Shown here: one piece after another, positions 1 to 6,727 of the stretch | Layout: every line of letters starts with the position of its first letter | Numbering within the stretch: the stretch's first letter is position 1 | DNA from: Gammaproteobacteria bacterium | Lineage (GTDB): Bacteria; Pseudomonadota; Gammaproteobacteria; DSM-16500 | Length of the DNA: 12,479 nucleotides | NCBI GenBank assembly: GCA_013287235.1 | Contig: JABDEF010000044.1 | Coordinates: 1-12,479 of the forward strand | Direction: 5' to 3' | The notes under the pieces: model-generated | Database searches by the model: none | What the model was told of the DNA's origin: nothing | What the model saw: only the letters and a program-made list of their open reading frames with translations | Program-made: the position numbers and the translations under genes

Positions 1-1
1 A

Positions 2-1066
2 GCATATCCGGATTTAGCGAAAGATCTTAAACGTCGCATCGAAAATCGAATGCCTGCGCATTGGATGGAATCGGCAAATGAATTAATTCAAAAAATGCAA
101 GATAAAAAAGAAAATATTGCTACCCGGAAAGCATCACAAATTTGTATTAATCATTTTACCAAAATTTTACCGGAGCTTATCGGTGGTTCTGCGGATTTAT
201 CGGAATCTAATTTAACGCATTGGGATGGCGTAAAAGCATTTTCAAAATTGGATCCAATGGGTCAATACATACATTATGGGGTTCGTGAGTTTGGCATGTC
301 TGCCATCATGAATGGGATTGCATTATATGGGGGATTATTGCCTTTTGGTGGTACTTTCTTAACGTTTTCGGATTATGCGAGAAATGCCGTACGTTTATCT
401 GCCATGATGCAAACACGCGTGATTTTTGTGTATACGCATGATTCCATTGGTTTAGGTGAGGATGGGCCGACGCATCAACCGATTGAACATGTGGCAAGTT
501 TACGTCTCATTCCGAAACTTTCCCTATGGCGTCCTGCAGATTCCGTAGAATCTGCAGTCGCTTGGCAAAAAGCGATAGAACGCCCAGGACCCACCTGCTT
601 ACTTTTTTCAAGACAAAATCTCCCTTTTCTCGAACGCGATCAAAAGACGCTTGCTAATATTGCTCGCGGGGGGTATATCCTGAGGGATTCTGAAAGTGCG
701 CCTGACATGATTATGATAGCAACGGGTTCGGAAGTGTCTTTGGCACTTCTTTCGGCAAAACAATTAACTTCGGAGGGTGTTAAGGTACGTGTCGTTTCTA
801 TGCCATCCGTTGACGTGTTCTTAACGCAGGATCTGAAATATCAAGAAAGTGTGTTACCCAGACATATCAAAGCACGGATTGCCATTGAAGCAGGCAGCAG
901 TGATACGTGGTATAAATTTGTTGGGCTGGAGGGGAAAATTATAGGATTAGATCATTTTGGTGCATCGGCGCCTGCGAAAGAGGTGTTTGAAGCATTTGGA
1001 TTCACTGTGGCGCACATTGTTCGGGTGGCATATTCGCTGGTGCCTGCAAAGAATAAGGTTGTTTAG
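2..1066 (+). CDS. tkt: Transketolase, C-terminal part (5' truncated by window edge)
   Basis: Transketolase moves two-carbon ketol units between sugar phosphates in the non-oxidative pentose phosphate pathway, using thiamine diphosphate (TPP). The frame is open from base 2 with no stop upstream, so the ATG at 50 is internal and the gene starts outside the window. The visible 354 residues are roughly the C-terminal half of a protein usually near 660 residues. They hold the pyrimidine-binding domain and the C-terminal domain. Clear family signatures are [15 protein letters not shown] (its Glu is the conserved residue that activates the TPP aminopyrimidine ring), [30 protein letters not shown] and RVVSMPS. 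The E. coli TktA sequence, as I recall it, aligns along the full visible length without an obvious gap. The gene sits 72 nt before gap on the same strand, a carbon-metabolism neighbourhood common in gammaproteobacteria. Identification is secure; only the 5' end is unknown. Confidence 0.97.
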   Translation, partial: AYPDLAKDLKRRIENRMPAHWMESANELIQKMQDKKENIATRKASQICINHFTKILPELIGGSADLSESNLTHWDGVKAFSKLDPMGQYIHYGVREFGMSAIMNGIALYGGLLPFGGTFLTFSDYARNAVRLSAMMQTRVIFVYTHDSIGLGEDGPTHQPIEHVASLRLIPKLSLWRPADSVESAVAWQKAIERPGPTCLLFSRQNLPFLERDQKTLANIARGGYILRDSESAPDMIMIATGSEVSLALLSAKQLTSEGVKVRVVSMPSVDVFLTQDLKYQESVLPRHIKARIAIEAGSSDTWYKFVGLEGKIIGLDHFGASAPAKEVFEAFGFTVAHIVRVAYSLVPAKNKVV

Positions 1067-1077
1067 CATTTATACTT

Positions 1078-1098
1078 ACCCCCTTTGCAAAAGGGGGT
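1078..1098 (+). terminator. GC-rich hairpin between tkt and gap
   Basis: A 9-bp perfect stem (ACCCCCTTT at 1078-1086 pairing with AAAGGGGGT at 1090-1098) encloses a 3-nt loop, 11 nt after the tkt stop. No U-tract follows, so it is not a canonical intrinsic terminator. It may pause polymerase, stabilise the tkt 3' end, or mark an RNA processing point before gap. A weak promoter-like pair (TTGCAA at 1085-1090, 17-nt spacer, CATTAT at 1108-1113) overlaps it and could start gap transcription, but each box matches consensus at only 4 of 6 positions. Confidence 0.4.
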
Positions 1099-1138
1099 GA
1101 AAAGATACATTATTTAAAGTTGAAAGAGGTAAAAAATT

Positions 1139-2113
1139 ATGACAATTCGTGTTGCGATTAATGGGTTTGGCCGCATTGGGCGTAATATTTTACGTGCCCA
1201 TTATGAATCGAAAAAACATCCCGAGATAGAAATCGTCGCGATTAATGATCTGGGAGATGTAAATACCAATGCGCATTTAATTCGGTATGATACGACGCAT
1301 GGAAAATTTCCTGGAGAAGTTGTGGTTTCCGGAAATGATTTGATCGTGAATGGAGATAAAATTCGTGTGTGTGCCGAACGGGATCCAAAAAAATTACCTT
1401 GGAAAGATTTAAAAATTGATATCGTACTCGAATGTACCGGATTTTTTGCGAGTAAAGAAAAAGCATCTCTGCACTTAGAAGGTGGCGCCAAAAAAGTTTT
1501 AATTTCAGCACCCGCAACGGGAGTCGACGCAACGATTGTGTATGGGGTCAATCACAACACACTAAAATCTACGGATACCGTGATTTCAAACGCTTCTTGT
1601 ACCACCAATTGTTTAGCACCCATGGTCAAAGTATTGCATGAAGCCATTGGCATCGAAAAAGGTTTGATGAATACGGTCCATTCCTATACGAATGATCAAG
1701 TATTGATAGATGTGTATCATACGGATTTACGCCGTGCACGCGCGGCTGCGCACTCTATGATTCCCACCAAAACTGGCGCTGCAGCCGCTGTCGGTTTAGT
1801 CTTTCCTGAGTTGAATGGAAAACTGGATGGATTTTCCATTCGTGTGCCAACGATCAATGTGTCAGTGGTCGATTTTACGTTTACCACATCACGTGATACG
1901 AGTGCGGCGGCGAATGGTCCATTAAAAGGCATTCTTGAAATCAATGAAGCGCCACTCGTCTCGGTGGATTTTAATCACAATCCTGCCTCTTCTATTTTTG
2001 ATGTGTCATACACGAAAGTAATGGGAAATTTTGTCAAAGTGCTCTCTTGGTATGATAATGAATGGGGTTTTTCAAATCGCATGTTGGATGTGATCCCTGT
2101 ATTTGCGAGGTAA
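1139..2113 (+). CDS. gap: Type I glyceraldehyde-3-phosphate dehydrogenase
   Basis: This cytoplasmic enzyme oxidises glyceraldehyde 3-phosphate to 1,3-bisphosphoglycerate with NAD(P)+ and inorganic phosphate, in glycolysis or gluconeogenesis. The 324-residue product starts with the Rossmann signature INGFGRIGR (residues 7-15). It has Asp37 in the AIND segment, a position usually linked to NAD preference. The catalytic site is SNASCTTNC with Cys154, and His181 is in the TVHSYTNDQ segment. The C-terminal signature is [12 protein letters not shown]. The start is supported by AGAGG at 1125-1129, 9 nt upstream of the ATG. The protein is a little shorter than the usual 330-336 residues. The shortfall seems to lie near residue 255, between RDTS and [11 protein letters not shown], where relatives carry about 9-10 more helical residues; the frame remains intact. 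Erythrose-4-phosphate dehydrogenase (Epd) is the alternative, but the HSYTNDQ and KTGAA segments are GAPDH-like. The next gene begins 2 nt after the stop. Confidence 0.95.
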   Translation: MTIRVAINGFGRIGRNILRAHYESKKHPEIEIVAINDLGDVNTNAHLIRYDTTHGKFPGEVVVSGNDLIVNGDKIRVCAERDPKKLPWKDLKIDIVLECTGFFASKEKASLHLEGGAKKVLISAPATGVDATIVYGVNHNTLKSTDTVISNASCTTNCLAPMVKVLHEAIGIEKGLMNTVHSYTNDQVLIDVYHTDLRRARAAAHSMIPTKTGAAAAVGLVFPELNGKLDGFSIRVPTINVSVVDFTFTTSRDTSAAANGPLKGILEINEAPLVSVDFNHNPASSIFDVSYTKVMGNFVKVLSWYDNEWGFSNRMLDVIPVFAR

Positions 2114-2115
2114 GG

Positions 2116-2793
2116 ATGCCGACGACACCTTTCTTGAATATGTTTGGTCGGTCACCCATACGACCGTTAGAAGCGCATATGGCGAAAGTCTATGCTTGTG
2201 TAAAGGAATTGCTCCCTTTTTTTGCAGCCGTATTCACAAAAGATTGGACAAAAGTAGATGAACTACAACAAGAAATTGTGCGTCTTGAAAATAAAGCGGA
2301 TGATTTAAAACGCGATTTACGTTTACATTTACCCAAAAGTTTATTTATGCCTGTTTCCCGCAGTGATCTTTTAGATTTATTGAATGTGCAAGATCGATTA
2401 GCCAATAAAGCCAAAGACATTGCGGGTATCATACTGGGACGCAAAATGGTATTTCCAGATTCCATGGCTTCTGATTTTATGGAATTTTTAAAGCGTAGTA
2501 TCGAAGCCTCCAAACAAGCCAATATTGCCATTCATGAATTAGATGAATTACTCGAAACCGGATTCAGTGGCAATGAAATCAAACATGTGGACAGCATGAT
2601 TCTCAAATTATCTCAGATTGAACATGAAACAGATCAACAAGAAATTCATTTACGGCGGATTTTATTCGATATGGAAAGCAAGCTTCCTCCGGTCGATGTG
2701 ATGTTTCTCTATAAAATTATCGAATGGACAGGTGATTTAGCAGACCAAGCACGCGCAATCGGCGATGGCTTACAAACGTTATTGGCGAGATAG
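2116..2793 (+). CDS. DUF47/PhoU-like phosphate transport accessory protein
   Basis: This 225-residue helical protein belongs to the DUF47 (TIGR00153, PhoU-like) family, whose genes commonly sit next to Pit phosphate permeases and whose products are thought to modulate them. Visible family traits are the N-terminal segment PFLNMFGRSPIRPLEAHM and the long helices with ENKADDLKRDLR (a Glu/Asp pattern typical of PhoU-like metal-binding helices). A second such pattern, IEHETDQQEIHLRR, is followed by the C-terminal segment IIEWTGDLADQARAIGD. The frame is open further upstream into gap, but the ATG at 2116 is the better start. It lies 2 nt after the gap stop, follows a GAGG/AAGG ribosome binding site at 2107-2115, and gives the family's usual length of about 226 residues. 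Translation is probably coupled to gap. No signal peptide is visible, so it should be cytoplasmic. It very likely works with the permease that follows. Confidence 0.9.
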   Translation: MPTTPFLNMFGRSPIRPLEAHMAKVYACVKELLPFFAAVFTKDWTKVDELQQEIVRLENKADDLKRDLRLHLPKSLFMPVSRSDLLDLLNVQDRLANKAKDIAGIILGRKMVFPDSMASDFMEFLKRSIEASKQANIAIHELDELLETGFSGNEIKHVDSMILKLSQIEHETDQQEIHLRRILFDMESKLPPVDVMFLYKIIEWTGDLADQARAIGDGLQTLLAR

Positions 2794-2803
2794 AGATAAT
2801 TGC

Positions 2804-4048
2804 ATGGATTACGGAATCGTTTTTGTCGTATTGGCTTGTTTAGTGGGTTTGTGGATGACGTGGGGTATTGGTGCAAATGATCTTGCCAATATCATGAGTA
2901 CTGCCATGGGATCTAAAGCCATTTCGGTAAAACAAGCATTACTCATCGCTATCGTTTTTGAAATTGCCGGTGCTTTTTTGGGTGGGAATGAAGTATCGGA
3001 TACCATTCGCGGTGGGATTATTGATGTTTCTGAATTTTCATCCAATATTCTAATTTATAGTATGCTGTCCGTGCTTTTTGCGGGAGCCACTTGGATTACG
3101 ATGGCAAGTTTTTTAGGTATGCCTGTTTCCATCACGAATGCTATTGTGGGTGCAATCGTTGGTGTCGGTGCAATGATGTTAGGATTAGAAGCTATTCACT
3201 GGAAGACGGTAGGTTATATTGCCATCAGTTGGATATGCGCACCTTTTGTCGCTGGGGTTGTCGCTTTTTTATTATTTATTTCGATTCGTCGTTTTATTTT
3301 AGCGGCAGAAAATCCTTTTCAATCGGCAAAATATTTTGTACCCATTTATTTAATTTTAGTCGGTTTTATTTTGTCGATGATGACAACGCTCAAAGGATTA
3401 AATCATTTTCATGTGAATTTTAATTTTTTACAAAAATGCATGCTGGTGTTCGCAACGACAGTATTCGTGATTCTTTTAGGATTATTAGCGATGCGCCAGT
3501 TGCGCTTACGCACCAAGCTACATCGACATACACAATACATTTATATCGAGGGTATGTTTAGTGTATTAATGGGTTTCACGGCTTGTGCCATGGTGTTTGC
3601 ACATGGATCCAATGATGTAGGAATTGCGGTGGGTCCCATTGCAGGTATTATTAGTTTGGTGGGTACGGGCGGTGCTATGGCAGATGGGCGACTGTTAAGT
3701 AGTATTATGTTATTTGGATGCTTAGGCGTTGTACTTGGATTATTCATGTACGGTCGTAAAGTGATTGCAACCGTCGGAAGTAGCATTACGACACTCACAC
3801 CCAGTCGTGCATTTGCAGCAACGTTAGCGGCTGCAACTGTTGTTGTCGCCTCGACGAGTACAGGGATTCCTGTGTCTGCAACGCAAACATTAGTCGGAGC
3901 AGTTTTTGGTGTGGGACTTGCGCGCGGTATTGATGCATTAAATTTAGGGGTGATGCGAAATATTTTTATGTCGTGGATTATTACGATTCCTGCAGCAGCA
4001 ATATTGGCAACGGTGTTTTTTTATATTTTGCAGATGATTTTTGGTTAA
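2804..4048 (+). CDS. pit: Inorganic phosphate transporter, Pit family
   Basis: This is a low-affinity inorganic phosphate permease of the PiT family (PF01384), an inner-membrane carrier that in bacteria usually takes up metal-phosphate complexes with protons. The 414-residue product is almost wholly hydrophobic, with about ten membrane segments. It shows the duplicated family signature: GANDLANIMSTAMGSKAIS near residues 23-41, with GNEVSDTIRGGI after it, and AHGSNDVGIAVGPIAGI near residues 266-282, followed by GIPVSATQTLVGA at about 354-366. A hydrophilic stretch near 229-245 (RQLRLRTKLHRH) separates the halves. An ATG at 2765 is in frame but lies inside the DUF47 gene; the ATG at 2804, 10 nt after that gene's stop, gives a normal N-terminus (MDYGIVFVVL). 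The ribosome binding site is weak (GAGA near 2787-2795), which suggests coupling to the upstream gene. The DUF47-pit pairing is widespread, for example orfA-pit in Sinorhizobium. Confidence 0.93.
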   Translation: MDYGIVFVVLACLVGLWMTWGIGANDLANIMSTAMGSKAISVKQALLIAIVFEIAGAFLGGNEVSDTIRGGIIDVSEFSSNILIYSMLSVLFAGATWITMASFLGMPVSITNAIVGAIVGVGAMMLGLEAIHWKTVGYIAISWICAPFVAGVVAFLLFISIRRFILAAENPFQSAKYFVPIYLILVGFILSMMTTLKGLNHFHVNFNFLQKCMLVFATTVFVILLGLLAMRQLRLRTKLHRHTQYIYIEGMFSVLMGFTACAMVFAHGSNDVGIAVGPIAGIISLVGTGGAMADGRLLSSIMLFGCLGVVLGLFMYGRKVIATVGSSITTLTPSRAFAATLAAATVVVASTSTGIPVSATQTLVGAVFGVGLARGIDALNLGVMRNIFMSWIITIPAAAILATVFFYILQMIFG

Positions 4049-4073
4049 CCGTAAAAGTGTTGGTTTGCAGAAA

Positions 4074-4128
4074 CCCCCTTCTCCCGGAGTGTTCTTTACG
4101 AGGGGAGAAGGGTTGGGGATGAGGGTTT
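4074..4128. repeat. Intergenic inverted repeat between convergent genes
   Basis: A perfect 10-bp stem (CCCTTCTCCC at 4076-4085 with GGGAGAAGGG at 4103-4112) encloses a 17-nt loop. It is followed by GGTTGGGGATGAGGG, and a further AAACCC/GGGTTT pairing is possible at the outer edges. It lies between the pit stop (4048) and the stop of the minus-strand gene (4151). Its position suits a bidirectional transcription end, but there is no clean U-tract on either side. The composition resembles dispersed intergenic palindromes found in many proteobacterial genomes. Nothing else was seen in the 4049-4150 gap. Confidence 0.6.
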
Positions 4129-4150
4129 ATAGTTTTCTCAGCCTGCTTTT

Positions 4151-5362
4151 TTACGATGTCATACAGGGATTAGATAAGGATGTGGGCAGGCTGGGTAGGG
4201 AAGGAGACTTTTTAAATTTAGAAAATTTATGTAAGTTCGATTTATGCTCTTTATGCTCTAATTCTGCAATTTTAATATTTTTTGCTGCTAATTCTTGCTG
4301 CAGTTGCTTTATGGTTTGTTGCTGTGTTTCGATTGTTGCTGTACTCTTTCGGACAGTGTCATTCGTGTCTTTGAGAGCCTCATGGAGGATTTGTTTTCCA
4401 AGCGTTGTATTTTGAAGCGCCTCTTTTTGTTTTTGTATCGTCTTATTTTGTTCTTCTATTTCTCTTTGCGTATTTGTATAAATCTCGTGAAGTTTTAAGA
4501 ATGTCCCAATAGCTGCGCCTGCAATCATTAATGCAAGTGGTGCAACACCAAAGGTAGCAACACCTGATACGACAAGCAAGCTTAAGAAAAAGCTTACGGC
4601 GATGAATGTTTGAGCGAAAATTTCGCCTTTTTTGTAAAATATTTTGTGATCTATTTCTTCTATTTTTGCCTTGGCTGCTGCTTTCTCCTCCTCTGAACTA
4701 GACTCACCATTGTAAATTTTAATTTGTTCATTGCGTTGATCATAAAAAATCCCTAAATCGATACATTGTTTCATTAAGATGAGGAACATAATGACCACAG
4801 GAACCGTCGTCACTCCAATGACGATGCCTGCATTGCCAAGTTGATTTAAAACTAATTCATGCCCAAAGCGTGCTGCAACATTAGCCCCGGTATTAAGTCC
4901 CATGTCTATGGAATAGGTTGCGCTTAACGCGATGGCGCCCTTGCATAAGTTTTTATTGAATTCGGTCCATTTGATTTGATTTTCATGATGTTTCTTTTGC
5001 TCTTCGAGAAGAGCTTGTCGCGTTTTCACTTCATGTTTAGCTTCTAATATTTTGTTATTAATTTCTTTTAATTCTTCATTGAGTTCTTCCAATTCTTCAT
5101 TGGTTTCTTCCAGTTCTATCAAACTGACAGTTAAAAGCACGGCGCCAACAGCCATATCTGCTAAACTATCCCACAATGGATCAGTAATATCCGCAGCATG
5201 TAAAGTAGCGATGGTGATATCGTCGCTTAAGTGAATGATGGTTTTTCCTTTTCTTAACTTTCTGATGACAGCGGCACATGTCGACAATTTTGGAGGCAAA
5301 GGATTTTTTTCATCTCGTTGCGAAATAGAATCATTCTCATTTATAGGTCTGGCAGCTAGCAT
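4151..5362 (-). CDS. Hypothetical coiled-coil membrane protein, candidate effector
   Basis: I do not recognise this 403-residue protein. It has a polar N-terminus (1-60) and a short hydrophobic stretch at about 69-82. A strongly heptad-like, Glu/Lys/Asn-rich coiled coil follows at about 82-130 (ELEETNEELEELNEELKE). Membrane-like segments lie at about 176-203 and at about 248-290, the latter long enough for two spans. A second coiled coil occupies about 296-372 (EIEEQNKTIQKQKEAL and QQQTIKQLQQELAAKN), and a basic Ser/Pro-rich tail ends SLPTSLSNPCMTS. There is no Sec signal peptide at the start. The start is firm: GAGGAG sits 7 nt before the ATG at 5362 and a promoter lies upstream. The gene is alone, convergent with pit and divergent from the phosphorylase gene. 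Coiled coils with paired internal membrane hairpins and no signal peptide are common among Dot/Icm effectors of Legionellales. That role is an inference; a structural membrane or envelope protein is equally possible. Confidence 0.85.
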   Translation of the reverse strand: MLAARPINENDSISQRDEKNPLPPKLSTCAAVIRKLRKGKTIIHLSDDITIATLHAADITDPLWDSLADMAVGAVLLTVSLIELEETNEELEELNEELKEINNKILEAKHEVKTRQALLEEQKKHHENQIKWTEFNKNLCKGAIALSATYSIDMGLNTGANVAARFGHELVLNQLGNAGIVIGVTTVPVVIMFLILMKQCIDLGIFYDQRNEQIKIYNGESSSEEEKAAAKAKIEEIDHKIFYKKGEIFAQTFIAVSFFLSLLVVSGVATFGVAPLALMIAGAAIGTFLKLHEIYTNTQREIEEQNKTIQKQKEALQNTTLGKQILHEALKDTNDTVRKSTATIETQQQTIKQLQQELAAKNIKIAELEHKEHKSNLHKFSKFKKSPSLPSLPTSLSNPCMTS

Positions 5363-5395
5363 GAAATAACTCCTCGTATGTTTTTATATAGTCAA

Positions 5396-5424
5396 ATAAT
5401 ATTATTTATTTTTAAATTAGTAAA
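5396..5424 (-). promoter_or_regulatory. Sigma70-type promoter of the minus-strand coiled-coil gene
   Basis: Read on the minus strand, TTTACT (5424-5419) is followed by exactly 17 nt and TATTAT (5401-5396). The -35 box matches TTGACA at 4 of 6 positions and the -10 box matches TATAAT at 5 of 6. The spacer is very A/T-rich. Transcription would start around 5389, giving a leader of about 27 nt that carries the GAGGAG ribosome binding site at 5371-5376. Confidence 0.5.
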
Positions 5425-5435
5425 CTTTTTTTTCA

Positions 5436-5470
5436 CCGTCGTCCCTTGATGCTTTTACACGGGACGACGG
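5436..5470. repeat. Palindromic repeat with CCGTCGTCCC arms
   Basis: Perfect 10-bp arms (CCGTCGTCCC at 5436-5445, GGGACGACGG at 5461-5470) flank a 15-nt loop. The core CGTCGTCCC recurs at 6537-6545 inside the MITE-like element, so this is probably one member of a dispersed intergenic palindrome family. It lies between divergent promoters, just upstream of both -35 boxes. There is no U-tract in either direction that would suit a terminator. Confidence 0.6.
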
Positions 5471-5485
5471 AGGTAACCATATCTC

Positions 5486-5514
5486 TTGTCGAACATTTCA
5501 AAAAAGTCTATAAC
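5486..5514 (+). promoter_or_regulatory. Sigma70-type promoter of the purine nucleoside phosphorylase gene
   Basis: TTGTCG (5486-5491) and TATAAC (5509-5514) are separated by exactly 17 nt, matching consensus at 4 of 6 and 5 of 6 positions. The expected start of transcription is about 5520-5522. That falls inside the perfect palindrome that begins directly after the -10 box, so the promoter is well placed for repression or attenuation. The predicted leader is about 38 nt. Confidence 0.6.
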
Positions 5515-5536
5515 ATGGGGTCAGGCCTGACCCCAT
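5515..5536. promoter_or_regulatory. Perfect 22-bp palindrome over the predicted transcription start
   Basis: The half-site ATGGGGTCAGG is followed at once by its exact reverse complement, with no spacer. It begins one base after the -10 box of the promoter and ends 7 nt before the AGAAGGA ribosome binding site (5544-5550). As DNA it looks like a dimeric repressor operator; as RNA its 3' part could fold into a stem at the 5' end of the mRNA. GGGGTCAG...CTGACCCC palindromes also occur as dispersed REP-like elements in other bacteria, so a mobile-repeat origin is a real alternative. Confidence 0.55.
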
Positions 5537-5558
5537 ATTCTAAAGAAGGATGAAAAAA

Positions 5559-6383
5559 ATGCACTCTATGCAAGAAACCATGAGCGCGATTCGAAAATAT
5601 GCGCCAAAATTTAAACCAAAAATAGGGCTCATCTTAGGCTCTGGATTGGGCTCCATTGCGGATCAATTGAGCAATCCTATCACTATTCCCTATCAAGCCA
5701 TCCCTGGCATTCATTCTGGTGCGGTAGCAGGACACGCCTCTTTATTAGTGATGGGTTATTTGCAAGATGTGCCGGTGGTTTGTTTGAAAGGGCGTTTACA
5801 TCTTTATGAGGGCGCATCTTATGAATCGATACGTACTCTGGTTCGGATTGTACACAATTTGGGTGCGAGTGTATTGGTGGTGACAGGGGCAGCGGGGTCT
5901 CTTCGGGTTGAGATGGGAGCAGGTGAAATCATGTTAATCAATGATCACCTCAATTTTCAAAATGGAAATCCCTTGGTTGGGCCCAATGATGAATCGGTTG
6001 GACCGCGATTTGTCAGTTTAGAAAATGCTTATGATCGAGATTTACGAGAAAGAGTCTTAGAAATCTCTAAACGTTTAAAAATCATGGTACAGGAAGGGGT
6101 TTATATTTCCTTGTTGGGACCGTCTTTTGAAACACCTGCCGAAATTCGTGCCTATCGTACGCTGGGCGCGGATGCGGTTGGAATGTCTGTTGTCCCTGAA
6201 GTCATTATTGCGCGGCATTGCGGTTTAGAAGTGGTGGGGTTGTGTGCCATTACAAATTTAGCGGTTGGATTGAGTTTAGAAAAAGTGACACATGAAATGA
6301 CATTACGTTATGGTGAATTAGGTGCACGTAAATTGGTGAAATTGATTAATGAATTTGTGAAGGAAGTGGGGCGTGATATTTAA
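5559..6383 (+). CDS. Purine nucleoside phosphorylase, trimeric (PNP-I/XapA-like) type
   Basis: This cytoplasmic enzyme phosphorolyses purine (deoxy)nucleosides to the free base and (deoxy)ribose 1-phosphate. Numbered from the ATG at 5559, the 274-residue product shows LILGSGLG (Ser28, phosphate), GHASLL, KGRLHLYEG (His81, phosphate), MLINDHLNF, GPSFETPAE (Glu191, purine), GADAVGMSVVPEV and AITN (Asn233, purine). These match the human/XapA family. The conserved Glu and Asn suggest 6-oxopurine nucleosides (inosine, guanosine). An in-frame ATG at 5550 abuts the ribosome binding site AGAAGGA (5544-5550), whereas the ATG at 5559 is 8 nt beyond it, so 5559 is preferred; 5550 would give 277 residues. 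One oddity is that the phosphate/ribose-loop motif TNAAG reads TGAAG here, with Gly110 in place of Asn. The downstream nucleoside genes support salvage. The family could equally be labelled punA or xapA, so no symbol is given. Confidence 0.93.
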   Translation: MHSMQETMSAIRKYAPKFKPKIGLILGSGLGSIADQLSNPITIPYQAIPGIHSGAVAGHASLLVMGYLQDVPVVCLKGRLHLYEGASYESIRTLVRIVHNLGASVLVVTGAAGSLRVEMGAGEIMLINDHLNFQNGNPLVGPNDESVGPRFVSLENAYDRDLRERVLEISKRLKIMVQEGVYISLLGPSFETPAEIRAYRTLGADAVGMSVVPEVIIARHCGLEVVGLCAITNLAVGLSLEKVTHEMTLRYGELGARKLVKLINEFVKEVGRDI

Positions 6384-6386
6384 CTT

Positions 6387-6425
6387 ATCTGTCATGCCAG
6401 CTAAAAACATGCTGGCATGACAGAT
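6387..6425. repeat. Strong hairpin repeat directly after the phosphorylase gene
   Basis: Perfect 15-bp arms (ATCTGTCATGCCAGC at 6387-6401, GCTGGCATGACAGAT at 6411-6425) flank a 9-nt A-rich loop, 3 nt after the stop codon. No U-tract follows directly. It could end transcription, protect the mRNA 3' end, or be a dispersed palindromic repeat. The bases GGGATGACA at about 6446-6454 echo part of the stem. Between here and 6471 only an A/T-rich stretch is seen, including AAAATATATTTT. Confidence 0.7.
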
Positions 6426-6471
6426 GTATCGGACGCGATGTCGGAGGGATGACATATTAAAATATATTTTT

Positions 6472-6667
6472 CTAGGGCGTGTCGTCAATTATTTATTAAG
6501 CAGACTCAATACATATGATGCATATCTACACTAAAACGTCGTCCCGCGACTTGTTCGCGAGATCCAGGGGAGCTTGTAACTGCTATCGCTGCGACTGGAT
6601 CCTGCGGTCAAGCCGCAGGACGAGAGAAATGGGAAATTTAAGCCATTTAATTGACGACACACCCTAG
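6472..6667. mobile_element. MITE-like element with 20-bp terminal inverted repeats
   Basis: The left end CTAGGGCGTGTCGTCAATTA (6472-6491) and the right end (6648-6667), read on the other strand, differ at one base (C versus T at position 7). Both termini carry CTAG, which may be a target duplication or part of the repeats. About 156 bp lie between the 20-bp ends, with no coding potential. This is the shape of a miniature inverted-repeat transposable element. The CTAG ends and GGGYGTGTCGTC tips would suit mobilisation by an IS5-type transposase, but that assignment is an inference and no transposase is in the window. It sits between the phosphorylase and transporter genes and ends 60 bp before the transporter ATG. 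Confidence 0.7.
6537..6624. repeat. Palindromic repeat nested inside the MITE-like element
   Basis: The outer arms CGTCGTCC (6537-6544) and GGACGAG (6618-6624) pair imperfectly. Inside are CGCGA/TCGCG (6545-6560), GATCCAG at 6561-6567 pairing with CTGGATC at 6595-6601, and the small hairpin CCTGCGG-TCAAG-CCGCAGG (6601-6619). The layout resembles dispersed intergenic palindromes of the type CCCGCGACTTGTTCGCG...GATCCAG found in several intracellular bacteria. The core CGTCGTCCC is shared with the hairpin at 5436-5470. Confidence 0.6.
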
Positions 6668-6727
6668 TTTTTCAAAACAAGCTATGTTAGAAATTGCCTA
6701 GCATTATCTAAAGGGAGTTGAGCTAAA

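Noticed and set aside
1078..1098. Hairpin after tkt as a standard rho-independent terminator
   Set aside because: No U-tract follows the stem, so it is listed only as a hairpin of uncertain role.
1201..1551. Minus-strand ORFs opposite gap
   Set aside because: They are antisense to a strongly conserved GAPDH coding region and have no ribosome binding site or recognisable domain.
3091..3423. Plus-strand ORF of 110 codons inside pit
   Set aside because: It lies wholly within the well-supported pit gene in another frame, and its composition is typical of a shadow.
4041..4415. Plus-strand ORF of 124 codons after pit
   Set aside because: It runs antisense through the 3' end of the minus-strand coiled-coil gene, starts inside pit, has cysteine/phenylalanine-rich shadow composition and lacks a ribosome binding site.
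6384..6727. Possible CRISPR-like array or small RNA in the 344-bp spacer
   Set aside because: There are no regularly spaced direct repeats. The structure is fully described by a hairpin plus an inverted-repeat element.
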